Positions 1 to 5,763 of a stretch of 13,773 bases of DNA are shown here, piece by piece. Origin of the DNA: DASZGI01 sp035938995 (GTDB lineage: Bacteria > Actinomycetota > Actinomycetes > Streptomycetales > Catenulisporaceae). The stretch is from the NCBI RefSeq assembly GCF_035938995.1, contig NZ_DASZGI010000178.1:1-13773 (forward strand), given 5' to 3'. How positions within the stretch are numbered: the stretch's first letter is position 1; every line of letters begins with the position of its first letter. Under the pieces are notes generated by a model. It was not told where the DNA came from. It saw only the letters and a list, made by a program, of their open reading frames with translations, and made no database searches. The position numbers were made by a program, and so were the translations under genes.

Positions 1-2
1 CG

Positions 3-83
3 ATCCGCTTCAGGCGCCGCCTCCTCAGGTTGGCTGCTGCGGGCGCCGACGTCCGCGACGTGCGCTTCACCGACCCGCTTTAG
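3..83 (+). CDS. Possible 3' end of an upstream protein gene (partial)
   Basis: Frame 3 is open from the window edge to a TAG at 81-83. It gives 26 residues that look protein-like: basic and leucine-rich, then AAAGADVRDVRFTDPL. No start lies inside the window and no family can be named from so short a tail. It could be a chance open stretch in GC-rich DNA; the first in-frame stop after it falls in lower-GC intergenic sequence, which mildly supports a real gene end. Confidence 0.3.
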   Translation: MRFRRRLLRLAAAGADVRDVRFTDPL

Positions 84-108
84 TCGCGGGTCCCTTTCGT
101 CGTACATA

Positions 109-150
109 TTCGAACTCTCTGTTTCGACCCCTCTGCTTCGAACTCTCTGT
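109..150. repeat. Three in-phase 14-bp tandem repeats
   Basis: Units at 109-122, 123-136 and 137-150 follow one another without a gap. The outer two are identical (TTCGAACTCTCTGT). The middle one is TTCGACCCCTCTGC, three mismatches from the others. The array sits between the possible upstream gene end and the promoter region of the beta-helix gene. The role is unknown; protein-binding iterons or a replication-slippage product are both possible. Confidence 0.7.
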
Positions 151-187
151 GCGCGAATGACCTCGGCCCGGTCGTTCGACGAGCGCG

Positions 188-201
188 GGAGAGCGCTCTC
201 C
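188..201. promoter_or_regulatory. LacI-family-like operator palindrome
   Basis: GGAGAGCGCTCTCC is a perfect 14-bp palindrome centred on GCGC. From established knowledge, actinobacterial LacI-type regulators of polysaccharide use such as CebR/CelR bind TGGGAGCGCTCCCA; this site matches it at 10 of 14 positions, including the whole AGCGCT core. It lies about 200 bp before the start of a secreted protein with sugar-binding-type modules. A second, shorter AAGCGCTT dyad at 344-351 lies inside the candidate promoter. Binding is inferred, not shown. Confidence 0.45.
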
Positions 202-329
202 GATGATCGGGCGGGACCGCGCCACCCACGATCGTCTGGCTCATAGATCCGAGCTATCGTGATCTTGTCGACGGCGACGGGCAGATCTTCCTGTGATCTA
301 TCGAGTTTTTGCTTCTCGGTGTAGAAATC

Positions 330-358
330 TTGCGGTAATACGGAAGCGCTTGTACCGT
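330..358 (+). promoter_or_regulatory. Candidate sigma-70-type promoter of the beta-helix gene
   Basis: TTGCGG at 330-335 and TACCGT at 353-358 are separated by 17 bases. The second box fits the actinobacterial TANNNT -10 pattern; the first is a fair -35. Transcription would begin near 365, giving a leader of about 36 nt. The AAGCGCTT dyad (344-351) sits in the spacer, where a LacI-type repressor could block RNA polymerase. Such boxes are common by chance. Confidence 0.35.
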
Positions 359-400
359 GACCCCGACTTGGGCCACAACGTCGTGCCGCAGGGAGCTGTC

Positions 401-3106
401 ATGCACTGGGTTACGCGAGCACTCAGGAGTCCGCGCCGGACTGTAAGCCGCTTTTCCGTCCCACTCGTCGGTGCGGTCGCTGCCGTGGCTGCCCTCGCGG
501 CCGTGCAGACGTGGGCTCCCGGCGGGTTCCGAGCCGGTGCCGCGCCCGCCGCGTCGTCGTGCATCCCCTCCGGCACCGACGCGAACATCAATGCCGCGCT
601 GGTCGGCTCGGGCGCGCAGGCGGTGCTTTGTCCCGGCGCCGTGTTCTCACTCGCGAACTCGGTCACCTTCACCGCTCCCAACCAGGAGATCTACACGCAG
701 GGCATGCCGACCGACAGCACGCGCGCGATCCTGCGGGTGACCGGCTCGAATCTGACCACCGCCATCTCCGGCAACAACCAGTCCGGGGTGACGGTCGAGA
801 ACATACAAGTCGACGGCAACCGCCCGGCCCTCGGCCTGCTCACCGGTGGTGCGTTGTTGGAGATGGGCGGCGGTGGCACCGGCCAGACCGTGCAGAACAT
901 CACCGCGCACGACACCCGCAGCTGGTCCGACATGCACTTCATCGAGGGCACGGTCACCAACAGCGTCCCGCAGTGCCAGAAGGCGACGATTCAGAACAAC
1001 ACGATCGGCCCGTCCGGTACCGCGACCCCCGACGCCCCCGGCAACAGCACCTGGGCCGACGGCATCTCGCTCGCCTGCGGCAACAGCATGGTGCAGGGCA
1101 ACACGATCCAGGACGCCACCGACGGCGGCATCGTGGTCTTCGGCGCGCCCGGCTCGACCATCCAGAACAACACGATCATCGCCAAGTCGCAGCTGCTGTT
1201 CGGCGGGATCAACATGGTCGACTACGCGCCGATGAACGGCAACTACACCGGCACGGTCGTCACCCACAACACGATCGACGCGGCAGGGGCCTTCATCAAG
1301 ATCGGCATCGCGATGGGGCAGCAGGTGTGGAACTGCACCACCGGCACCAACTACGGCGGCACCGTGACGGACAACACCCTCGAGGGTCCGTACATGGGCT
1401 ACGGATACGCGGTCAACGGCGTCACCAACTGGACCGTCACCGGCAACGTCGACAACTCCACCCACGTGGGCACGCAGACCGCAGGAGGCTGCTTCGGCTC
1501 GCCGCCCGCATCTCAGCCCGCCGGCTTCCAGGTGGAGAACGCGACCTCCAGCAACCTCCAGTCCCAGTTCACCAGCGCCGTTCTGACAAACGCGCTCGGC
1601 ACACTCAACTCCCCGCCGATCAGCAGCGGCCCCACGCTCAGCGCCAGCCCGACGAGTCTCTCCTTCGGGAATCAGAATGTGGGTACGACCGGCGACCCGC
1701 GGAGCGTGAACGTCACGAACAACGGCTCTTCCGCGGTCTCAGTGTCCTCCATTACTGCGAGCGGCGACTACGCGGAGACGAACAACTGCGGGAGCTCCAT
1801 TGCCGCCGGAGCCTCGTGCACCGTCAGTGTCACGTTCAGTCCGACCGCTTCGGGCACCCGGGCCGGTTCCGTGACCGTCACGAGCAGCGCGGTCAACAGC
1901 CCGACGACCATCTCGCTGACTGGCAACGGAGTGACGCCGAGTTCGAACCTCGCGCTGAACCAGCCGATCACGGCCAGCGGTTCGCAGGGCGGGTTCCCGC
2001 CGACCAACGCCAATGACGGCAACACCAGCAGCTACTGGGAGAGCACGAACAACGCATTCCCGCAGTGGCTTCAAGTAGATCTCGGCTCGGCGCAGAGCAT
2101 CGGGAAGATCGTGCTGGACCTGCCGCCGTCCTCGGCGTGGGGTGCGCGCACGCAGACGCTCTCGGTGCTCGGCAGCACCGACGGCAGCACCTTCACCACG
2201 ATCGTCCCGTCCGCCGGATACACCTTCGATCCCAACACCGGCAACACCGCGACGATCAGCTTCTCCGCGGCCACCGCGCGCTACGTGCGGCTGAACTTCA
2301 CCGCCAACACCGGGTGGCCGGCGGCTCAGGTCTCTGAGTTCCAGGTATACGCGGCGAGTGGCGGCGGAACGCCGAGCGCGGCGCTGACGACGAGCCCGTC
2401 GAGCGTGTCCTTCGGCAACCAGGCGGTCGGCACCACCAGCAGCTCGCAGGCCGTCACCGTGACGAACACCGGCAGCGCCGCCGCGTCGATCTCCTCGATC
2501 GCGGCCAGCGGTGACTTCGCGCAGACAAACGCCTGCGGCAACTCCCTGGCTGCGGGCGCGTCCTGCACCATGAGCGTCACCTTCACGCCCACCGCCACCG
2601 GCACCCGCACCGGAGCGGTCACTATCACCAGCAACGCGACGACGAGCCCGAACACGGTCTCGCTCACCGGAACTGGCACGAGTTCGAACCCGAACCTCGC
2701 CCTGAACCAGCCGGCCACGGCCAGCGGCTGGACCCAGAACTACGTGCCCGCCAACGCCGTGGACGGCAACACCAGCAGCTACTGGGAAAGCACCGACAAC
2801 GCCTTCCCCCAATGGCTCCAAGTCGACCTCGGCTCTGCCAAGAGCATTAGCAGGATCGTGCTGGACCTGCCCCCCTCCACCGCCTGGGGCACCCGCACCC
2901 AAACCATCCAAATCCAAGGCAGCACCGACGGCACCACCTACACCACCCTCGCCGGCTCCCAGGGCTACACCTTCAACCCCACCACCGGCAACACCGCCAC
3001 CATCACCTTCACCGCCAACACCGTGCGCTACGTCAAACTCACCTTCACCGCCAACACCGGCTGGCCCGCCGGACAACTCTCCGAACTGCAGGTCTACAGC
3101 CAATAA
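401..3106 (+). CDS. Secreted parallel beta-helix protein with two [choice-of-anchor D + F5/8 type C] units
   Basis: The product is 901 aa. The ATG at 401 is preceded by GGGAG and begins an export signal: a basic stretch with RR at 12-13, a hydrophobic core at about 20-35, and likely cleavage in the Ala-rich segment at about 45-51. The same frame is open upstream to 293, but that extension is neither signal-like nor preceded by a ribosome binding site. Residues about 50-400 contain repeated motifs such as TIQNNTI, MVQGNTI and VVTHNTI, typical of right-handed beta-helix (pectate-lyase-fold) proteins with Asn ladders. Two units follow, at about 413-650 and 662-899. Each has a choice-of-anchor D/ASH-type Ig-like domain (SLSFGNQNVGTT; CGSSIAAGASC) and an F5/8 type C discoidin domain (NLALNQP, DGNTSSYWES, QWLQVDLGS). 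An extracellular polysaccharide-binding or polysaccharide-cleaving role is likely. No catalytic residue can be assigned, so lyase activity is inference. Confidence 0.9.
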   Translation: MHWVTRALRSPRRTVSRFSVPLVGAVAAVAALAAVQTWAPGGFRAGAAPAASSCIPSGTDANINAALVGSGAQAVLCPGAVFSLANSVTFTAPNQEIYTQGMPTDSTRAILRVTGSNLTTAISGNNQSGVTVENIQVDGNRPALGLLTGGALLEMGGGGTGQTVQNITAHDTRSWSDMHFIEGTVTNSVPQCQKATIQNNTIGPSGTATPDAPGNSTWADGISLACGNSMVQGNTIQDATDGGIVVFGAPGSTIQNNTIIAKSQLLFGGINMVDYAPMNGNYTGTVVTHNTIDAAGAFIKIGIAMGQQVWNCTTGTNYGGTVTDNTLEGPYMGYGYAVNGVTNWTVTGNVDNSTHVGTQTAGGCFGSPPASQPAGFQVENATSSNLQSQFTSAVLTNALGTLNSPPISSGPTLSASPTSLSFGNQNVGTTGDPRSVNVTNNGSSAVSVSSITASGDYAETNNCGSSIAAGASCTVSVTFSPTASGTRAGSVTVTSSAVNSPTTISLTGNGVTPSSNLALNQPITASGSQGGFPPTNANDGNTSSYWESTNNAFPQWLQVDLGSAQSIGKIVLDLPPSSAWGARTQTLSVLGSTDGSTFTTIVPSAGYTFDPNTGNTATISFSAATARYVRLNFTANTGWPAAQVSEFQVYAASGGGTPSAALTTSPSSVSFGNQAVGTTSSSQAVTVTNTGSAAASISSIAASGDFAQTNACGNSLAAGASCTMSVTFTPTATGTRTGAVTITSNATTSPNTVSLTGTGTSSNPNLALNQPATASGWTQNYVPANAVDGNTSSYWESTDNAFPQWLQVDLGSAKSISRIVLDLPPSTAWGTRTQTIQIQGSTDGTTYTTLAGSQGYTFNPTTGNTATITFTANTVRYVKLTFTANTGWPAGQLSELQVYSQ
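1637..3097 (+). repeat. Tandem in-frame duplication, two 714-bp units
   Basis: Unit 1 (1637-2350) and unit 2 (2384-3097) each encode exactly 238 residues. They appear to align without gaps at protein level, offset by 747 bp. The best-conserved DNA is in the F5/8C half, for example the stretch coding DGNTSSYWES at about 2015 and 2762. Unit 2 changes character after about 2740: it uses many C-ending codons and CAA for Gln where unit 1 uses CAG. The duplication is therefore not recent, or the second copy came from a related gene by recombination. Confidence 0.85.
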
Positions 3107-3133
3107 TCTGCGCCGCGCCCAACTGAATAAGGA

Positions 3134-3173
3134 CGCGGCTTCCCGCCGGGCTCAGACCTGGCGGGAAGCCGCG
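3134..3173. terminator. Strong hairpin between convergent genes (likely bidirectional terminator)
   Basis: A perfect 14-bp inverted repeat (CGCGGCTTCCCGCC at 3134-3147 with its complement at 3160-3173) surrounds a 12-nt loop. It begins 27 nt after the beta-helix stop codon and ends 47 nt from the cyanase stop codon on the other strand. No T-run follows on either strand, as is usual for high-GC actinobacterial terminators. Confidence 0.75.
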
Positions 3174-3220
3174 CTCGCATCGACGAAAGGTCGGCTCCCA
3201 CGTCGACGGAGGCGGAGAGG

Positions 3221-3664
3221 CTACCACTGGTAGGGCAGGAATTTGCCGTTCATCGTGATCTGGACGCGGTCGCCGGCCGGGTCCGGAACCCGCTCCACGT
3301 CGAGGCGGAAGTTGATCGCGCTCATGATGCCGTCGCCGAACTGTTCGTGAATCAGTGCCTTGAGCGTGGGGCCGTATACCTGGAGCACTTCATAGAGCCG
3401 GTAGATGGTCGGGTCCACCGGCACCGCCGCGTCGAGTGCGCCGCGGGTGGGCTGGAGCTGCAGGGCCTTTGCGACATCCGGCCCCAGGCCCAGTGCCTCG
3501 GTGGCCGCCTCAGCCTGCTCCGCCGTCATCGGGTGCTGCCCCAACAGCGCCGCGGTCGTCCACACCGGCGGCCGCCCCACCGCCTCGGCGAGCTGAGCCC
3601 AGGTGACGCCGCGCTCGATGCGCGCCTCGTCGACCGCCTCCGCTGCCTGCTGCTTGCTCAGCAT
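3221..3664 (-). CDS. cynS: Cyanate hydratase (cyanase)
   Basis: The 147-aa product is close to the 156 aa of the E. coli enzyme. Cyanase converts cyanate and bicarbonate to carbamate and CO2, releasing ammonia and CO2; it is a cytosolic decamer. Residues about 1-75 form the helical N-terminal domain and about 82-147 the catalytic domain. The catalytic triad is intact: Arg89 and Glu92 in YRLYEVLQVYG and Ser115 in GIMSAINF, matching E. coli Arg96, Glu99 and Ser122. The ATG at 3664 was chosen because GAGGAG lies 8 nt upstream and the family begins here; the open frame extends 20 codons further without support. It is divergent from the redox operon across 191 bp and convergent with the beta-helix gene. 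The role is detoxification or nitrogen supply. Confidence 0.95.
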   Translation of the reverse strand: MLSKQQAAEAVDEARIERGVTWAQLAEAVGRPPVWTTAALLGQHPMTAEQAEAATEALGLGPDVAKALQLQPTRGALDAAVPVDPTIYRLYEVLQVYGPTLKALIHEQFGDGIMSAINFRLDVERVPDPAGDRVQITMNGKFLPYQW

Positions 3665-3692
3665 CAGATCTCCTCTCCACTGGTCCCGTCGT

Positions 3693-3726
3693 GATTGAGG
3701 CAATAGTGCCCACTGGGCAATCAATC
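3693..3726. promoter_or_regulatory. Clustered dyads upstream of cynS (candidate operator)
   Basis: Three inverted repeats overlap here: ATTG-N3-CAAT (3694-3704), TGCCCA-C-TGGGCA (3707-3719) and the flanking pair GATTGA/TCAATC (3693-3698 and 3721-3726). They lie 29-62 nt upstream of the cynS start, where its promoter should be, and about 130 nt before the divergent operon. In E. coli cynS is controlled by the LysR-type regulator CynR, but no such regulator gene is in this window. The regulator is unknown. Confidence 0.4.
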
Positions 3727-3855
3727 GCGCCTAAGCCGGATGCGGCGCCCAAGAGCCCTTCCGGCGGGAGCGAATGGAGTCGTCCGGGGTGCGCCGTCCG
3801 CCGATGCAGAGGGAGAATCAGGCTTAACCGGCCCCCGGCAGAAGGGCTCACCACC

Positions 3856-4455
3856 GTGGCCATCATCTCCCGCGGCTTCCACGGACGACCGCGCGTCCCG
3901 GAGGGTCGGCTGCCGCCCGGGCAGTACGAGACCCGCGACTTCCCCGTCCTCTCCGCCGGACCGACCCCGCGCATCAGCACCGACCGGTGGGAGTTCACGA
4001 TCACGACCGAGAGCGGGGCGCGGCACAGCTGGAACTGGGACCAGCTCATGGCGCTGCCCACGGAGCAGCCGACCGTGGACCTGCACTGCGTCACCAAGTG
4101 GTCCAAGTTCGGCACCGACTGGCAAGGCGTCTCGCTCGATGTGCTGTTCGAGGACGTCGAGACCGCCGCGGACTACGCCCTGGTGCACTCCTACGGCGGC
4201 TACACCACCAACCTGCCGTTGGAGGACCTGCTCGACGGCAAAGCCTGGATCGCCTACCGCTACGAAGGCGAGGAGTTGGCGCCCGAGCACGGGGGACCGG
4301 CCCGGCTGCTCGTGCCGCATCTGTACCTGTGGAAGTCGGCCAAGTGGGTGCGCGGGATCCAGCTGCTCCTGCAGGACGAGCCGGGCTTCTGGGAGAGCGT
4401 CGGCTACCACAATTACGGAGACCCATGGCGCGAGCAGCGGTATCAGGGCGACTAG
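3856..4455 (+). CDS. Sulfite-oxidase-like molybdopterin oxidoreductase
   Basis: The 199-aa product starts at GTG 3856, with GAAGGG 9 nt upstream. The frame is open further up, but that part is low-quality and overlaps the cynS promoter. The protein belongs to the sulfite oxidase/MsrP molybdopterin fold. Cys78 in DLHCVTKWSKFGTDWQG is the expected molybdenum ligand. YGGYTTNLPLEDLL and the C-terminal WVRGIQL, WESVGYHNYGDPW stretches are typical of short actinobacterial members. There is no Tat signal, heme domain or C-terminal dimerisation domain, so it is probably cytosolic and needs a separate electron partner, presumably the reductase encoded next. The true substrate (sulfite, an S-oxide or an N-oxide) cannot be told from sequence. 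It is first in a three-gene operon. Confidence 0.9.
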   Translation: MAIISRGFHGRPRVPEGRLPPGQYETRDFPVLSAGPTPRISTDRWEFTITTESGARHSWNWDQLMALPTEQPTVDLHCVTKWSKFGTDWQGVSLDVLFEDVETAADYALVHSYGGYTTNLPLEDLLDGKAWIAYRYEGEELAPEHGGPARLLVPHLYLWKSAKWVRGIQLLLQDEPGFWESVGYHNYGDPWREQRYQGD

Positions 4456-5180
4456 GCGAGCGGCTGCGCTGGCGGGTCGCGACGCTGGTCGAGCGGCGGG
4501 ACGAGACCGCGGCCGCGCGCACCCTCGTGTTCGACGTGCCCGGCTGGCCCGGCCACCTGGCCGGGCAGCACGTGGACGTACGGCTGACAGCGGAGGACGG
4601 CTACAGCACCCAGCGCAGCTACTCCCTGGCGTCGGCGCCTGACGGCGACCGCGTCGAGCTGACCGTCCAAACCGTCCCGGACGGCGAGGTCTCCCCGTAC
4701 CTCGCGGACGACCTGGCCGTCGGCGACGCGGTGGAGCTGCGCGGACCGGTCGGCGGCTGGTTCGTGTGGCGGCCGGAGCAGCGCGAGCCGGTCCTGCTGC
4801 TGGCGGGCGGATCGGGCATCGTGCCGCTGATGGCGATGATCCGCACCCGCCGCGCCGTCGGCAGCCGCGCGCCTTTCAGGCTCCTGTATTCGGTGCGCAC
4901 CCCCGAAGATCGGATGTACCTGGCGGAACTGCGGCGCGGCGACCCCGGCCTCGACACCACGTTCCTCTACACGCGCAAGGCCCCGGACGGCTGGCCGCGC
5001 CAGCCGGGGCGGCTGACCCGGGACGACGCGGCCGCGGCCGGCTGGTCCGCGGACTTCACGCCGACCAGCTACGTCTGCGGCCCCACCGGCTTCGTGGAGC
5101 ACGCCGCGAACCTGCTGCTGGACCTGGGCCACGACCCTGATCTGATCCGGACCGAACGGTTCGGGCCGAGCGGAGGCTGA
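4425..5180 (+). CDS. Ferredoxin reductase-type FAD/NAD(P)H oxidoreductase
   Basis: The 251-aa product has an FAD-binding barrel, with RSYS at 64-67 contacting flavin, and a nucleotide-binding domain with GGSGIVP at 128-134 and CGPTGF starting at Cys218. There is no 2Fe-2S domain, so it resembles a stand-alone ferredoxin-NADP reductase-like module. The ATG at 4425 overlaps the end of the molybdoprotein gene by 31 nt and has ACGGAG just upstream. Later starts would cut into the first beta strand (RLRWRVATLVER). Overlap and order suggest translational coupling and electron transfer between NAD(P)H and the molybdenum protein. The direction of electron flow is inference. Confidence 0.9.
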   Translation: MARAAVSGRLGERLRWRVATLVERRDETAAARTLVFDVPGWPGHLAGQHVDVRLTAEDGYSTQRSYSLASAPDGDRVELTVQTVPDGEVSPYLADDLAVGDAVELRGPVGGWFVWRPEQREPVLLLAGGSGIVPLMAMIRTRRAVGSRAPFRLLYSVRTPEDRMYLAELRRGDPGLDTTFLYTRKAPDGWPRQPGRLTRDDAAAAGWSADFTPTSYVCGPTGFVEHAANLLLDLGHDPDLIRTERFGPSGG

Positions 5181-5181
5181 C

Positions 5182-5466
5182 ATGGACGCACTTCCCGCCG
5201 ACGACGTGTATCAGGACGGAAACGCCCTGGCCGGGCCGCTCTCGGAGATCTTCGCGGTCGACGTGACGGCCGCCGTCGGCCGCTGCACGGGGTGCGGCAG
5301 CACCGGGCCGCTCGCCCGGCTGCGGGTCTACGGGCCGGGTCCCGGACTGGTCGCCCGCTGCCCGGACTGCGAGCAGATCGTGCTGCGCCTCGTGCGCGGC
5401 CCCGACGCCGCGTGGCTGGACCTGCGCGGCACGGTCAGCCTGCGCATCCCGCTCGGCAGCGCCTGA
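5182..5466 (+). CDS. DUF6510 family zinc-ribbon-like protein
   Basis: The 94-aa product has two CxxC pairs (Cys35/Cys38 in CTGC and Cys60/Cys63 in CPDC), about 21 residues apart, which should form a zinc ribbon. The sequence around them (DGNALAGPLSEIF, RCTGCGSTGPLARLRVYGPGPG, CPDCEQIVLRLVR) matches the actinobacterial DUF6510 family as I recall it. Its ATG lies 1 nt after the reductase stop, with GGAGG at 5172-5176, so it is the third gene of the operon. Function is unknown; a metal-site or assembly accessory for the molybdo-reductase pair is a guess from context. Confidence 0.85.
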   Translation: MDALPADDVYQDGNALAGPLSEIFAVDVTAAVGRCTGCGSTGPLARLRVYGPGPGLVARCPDCEQIVLRLVRGPDAAWLDLRGTVSLRIPLGSA

Positions 5467-5763
5467 CCGACAACGGCTCCGCCTGATCGACGCAGCGCTC
5501 CGACGAATCAACGTCGGCGGCGTCTGATCGACGCTGCTACCGATCAACACTCTCACCGAGTGCTCGACGCGGCGGCGTCGGCGGAGCCGCGCAGAGGCGC
5601 AAGTTGCGCGTTCGGACATCCCAGGCTGCCTCACCGTGAGCCCGGGCGTGTCAGGCTGCGCACGATCGCCCGCCGACCTCTGGACCGGGCCGCCCGCGAG
5701 GTTAGCATCAGGGTGCGAATCGACGAGGGACGCCCTTCGGCCGCCGACGAGGAGCCCGCCACC
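5467..5763. other. 297-bp intergenic region with degenerate repeats and small hairpins
   Basis: CTGATCGACGC occurs at 5483-5493 and 5524-5534, and a related CTGACCGAC at 5463-5471 overlaps the end of the DUF6510 gene. Two small hairpins are visible: CCGACG/CGTCGG (5500-5517, 6-nt loop) and CGACGC/GCGTCG (5565-5580, 4-nt loop). Either could end the redox operon, but both are weak. The ligase frame is open from 5560, yet the part before 5764 does not look like the start of a ligase. Confidence 0.45.
5680..5708 (+). promoter_or_regulatory. Candidate promoter of the acyl-CoA ligase-like gene
   Basis: CTGGAC (5680-5685), a 17-nt spacer and TAGCAT (5703-5708) resemble actinobacterial -35 and TANNNT -10 boxes. 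Transcription would start near 5715. That gives a leader of about 50 nt if translation begins at TTG 5764, or a nearly leaderless message if GTG 5713 is used. Confidence 0.4.

Noticed and set aside
293..400. 36-codon extension of the beta-helix protein
   Set aside because: It would place a non-signal sequence before a clear export signal. The ATG at 401 has its own GGGAG site, and the candidate promoter falls within the extension.
1739..3103. 454-codon open frame on the minus strand
   Set aside because: It is antisense to the repeated domains of the beta-helix protein, and the composition is Gly/Arg/Val-rich with no recognisable domain.
5560..5763. N-terminal extension of the ligase from GTG 5560
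   Set aside because: The extra 68 residues are Arg-rich and unlike the family, and a candidate promoter lies inside them. TTG 5764 has a GAGGAG site at good spacing.
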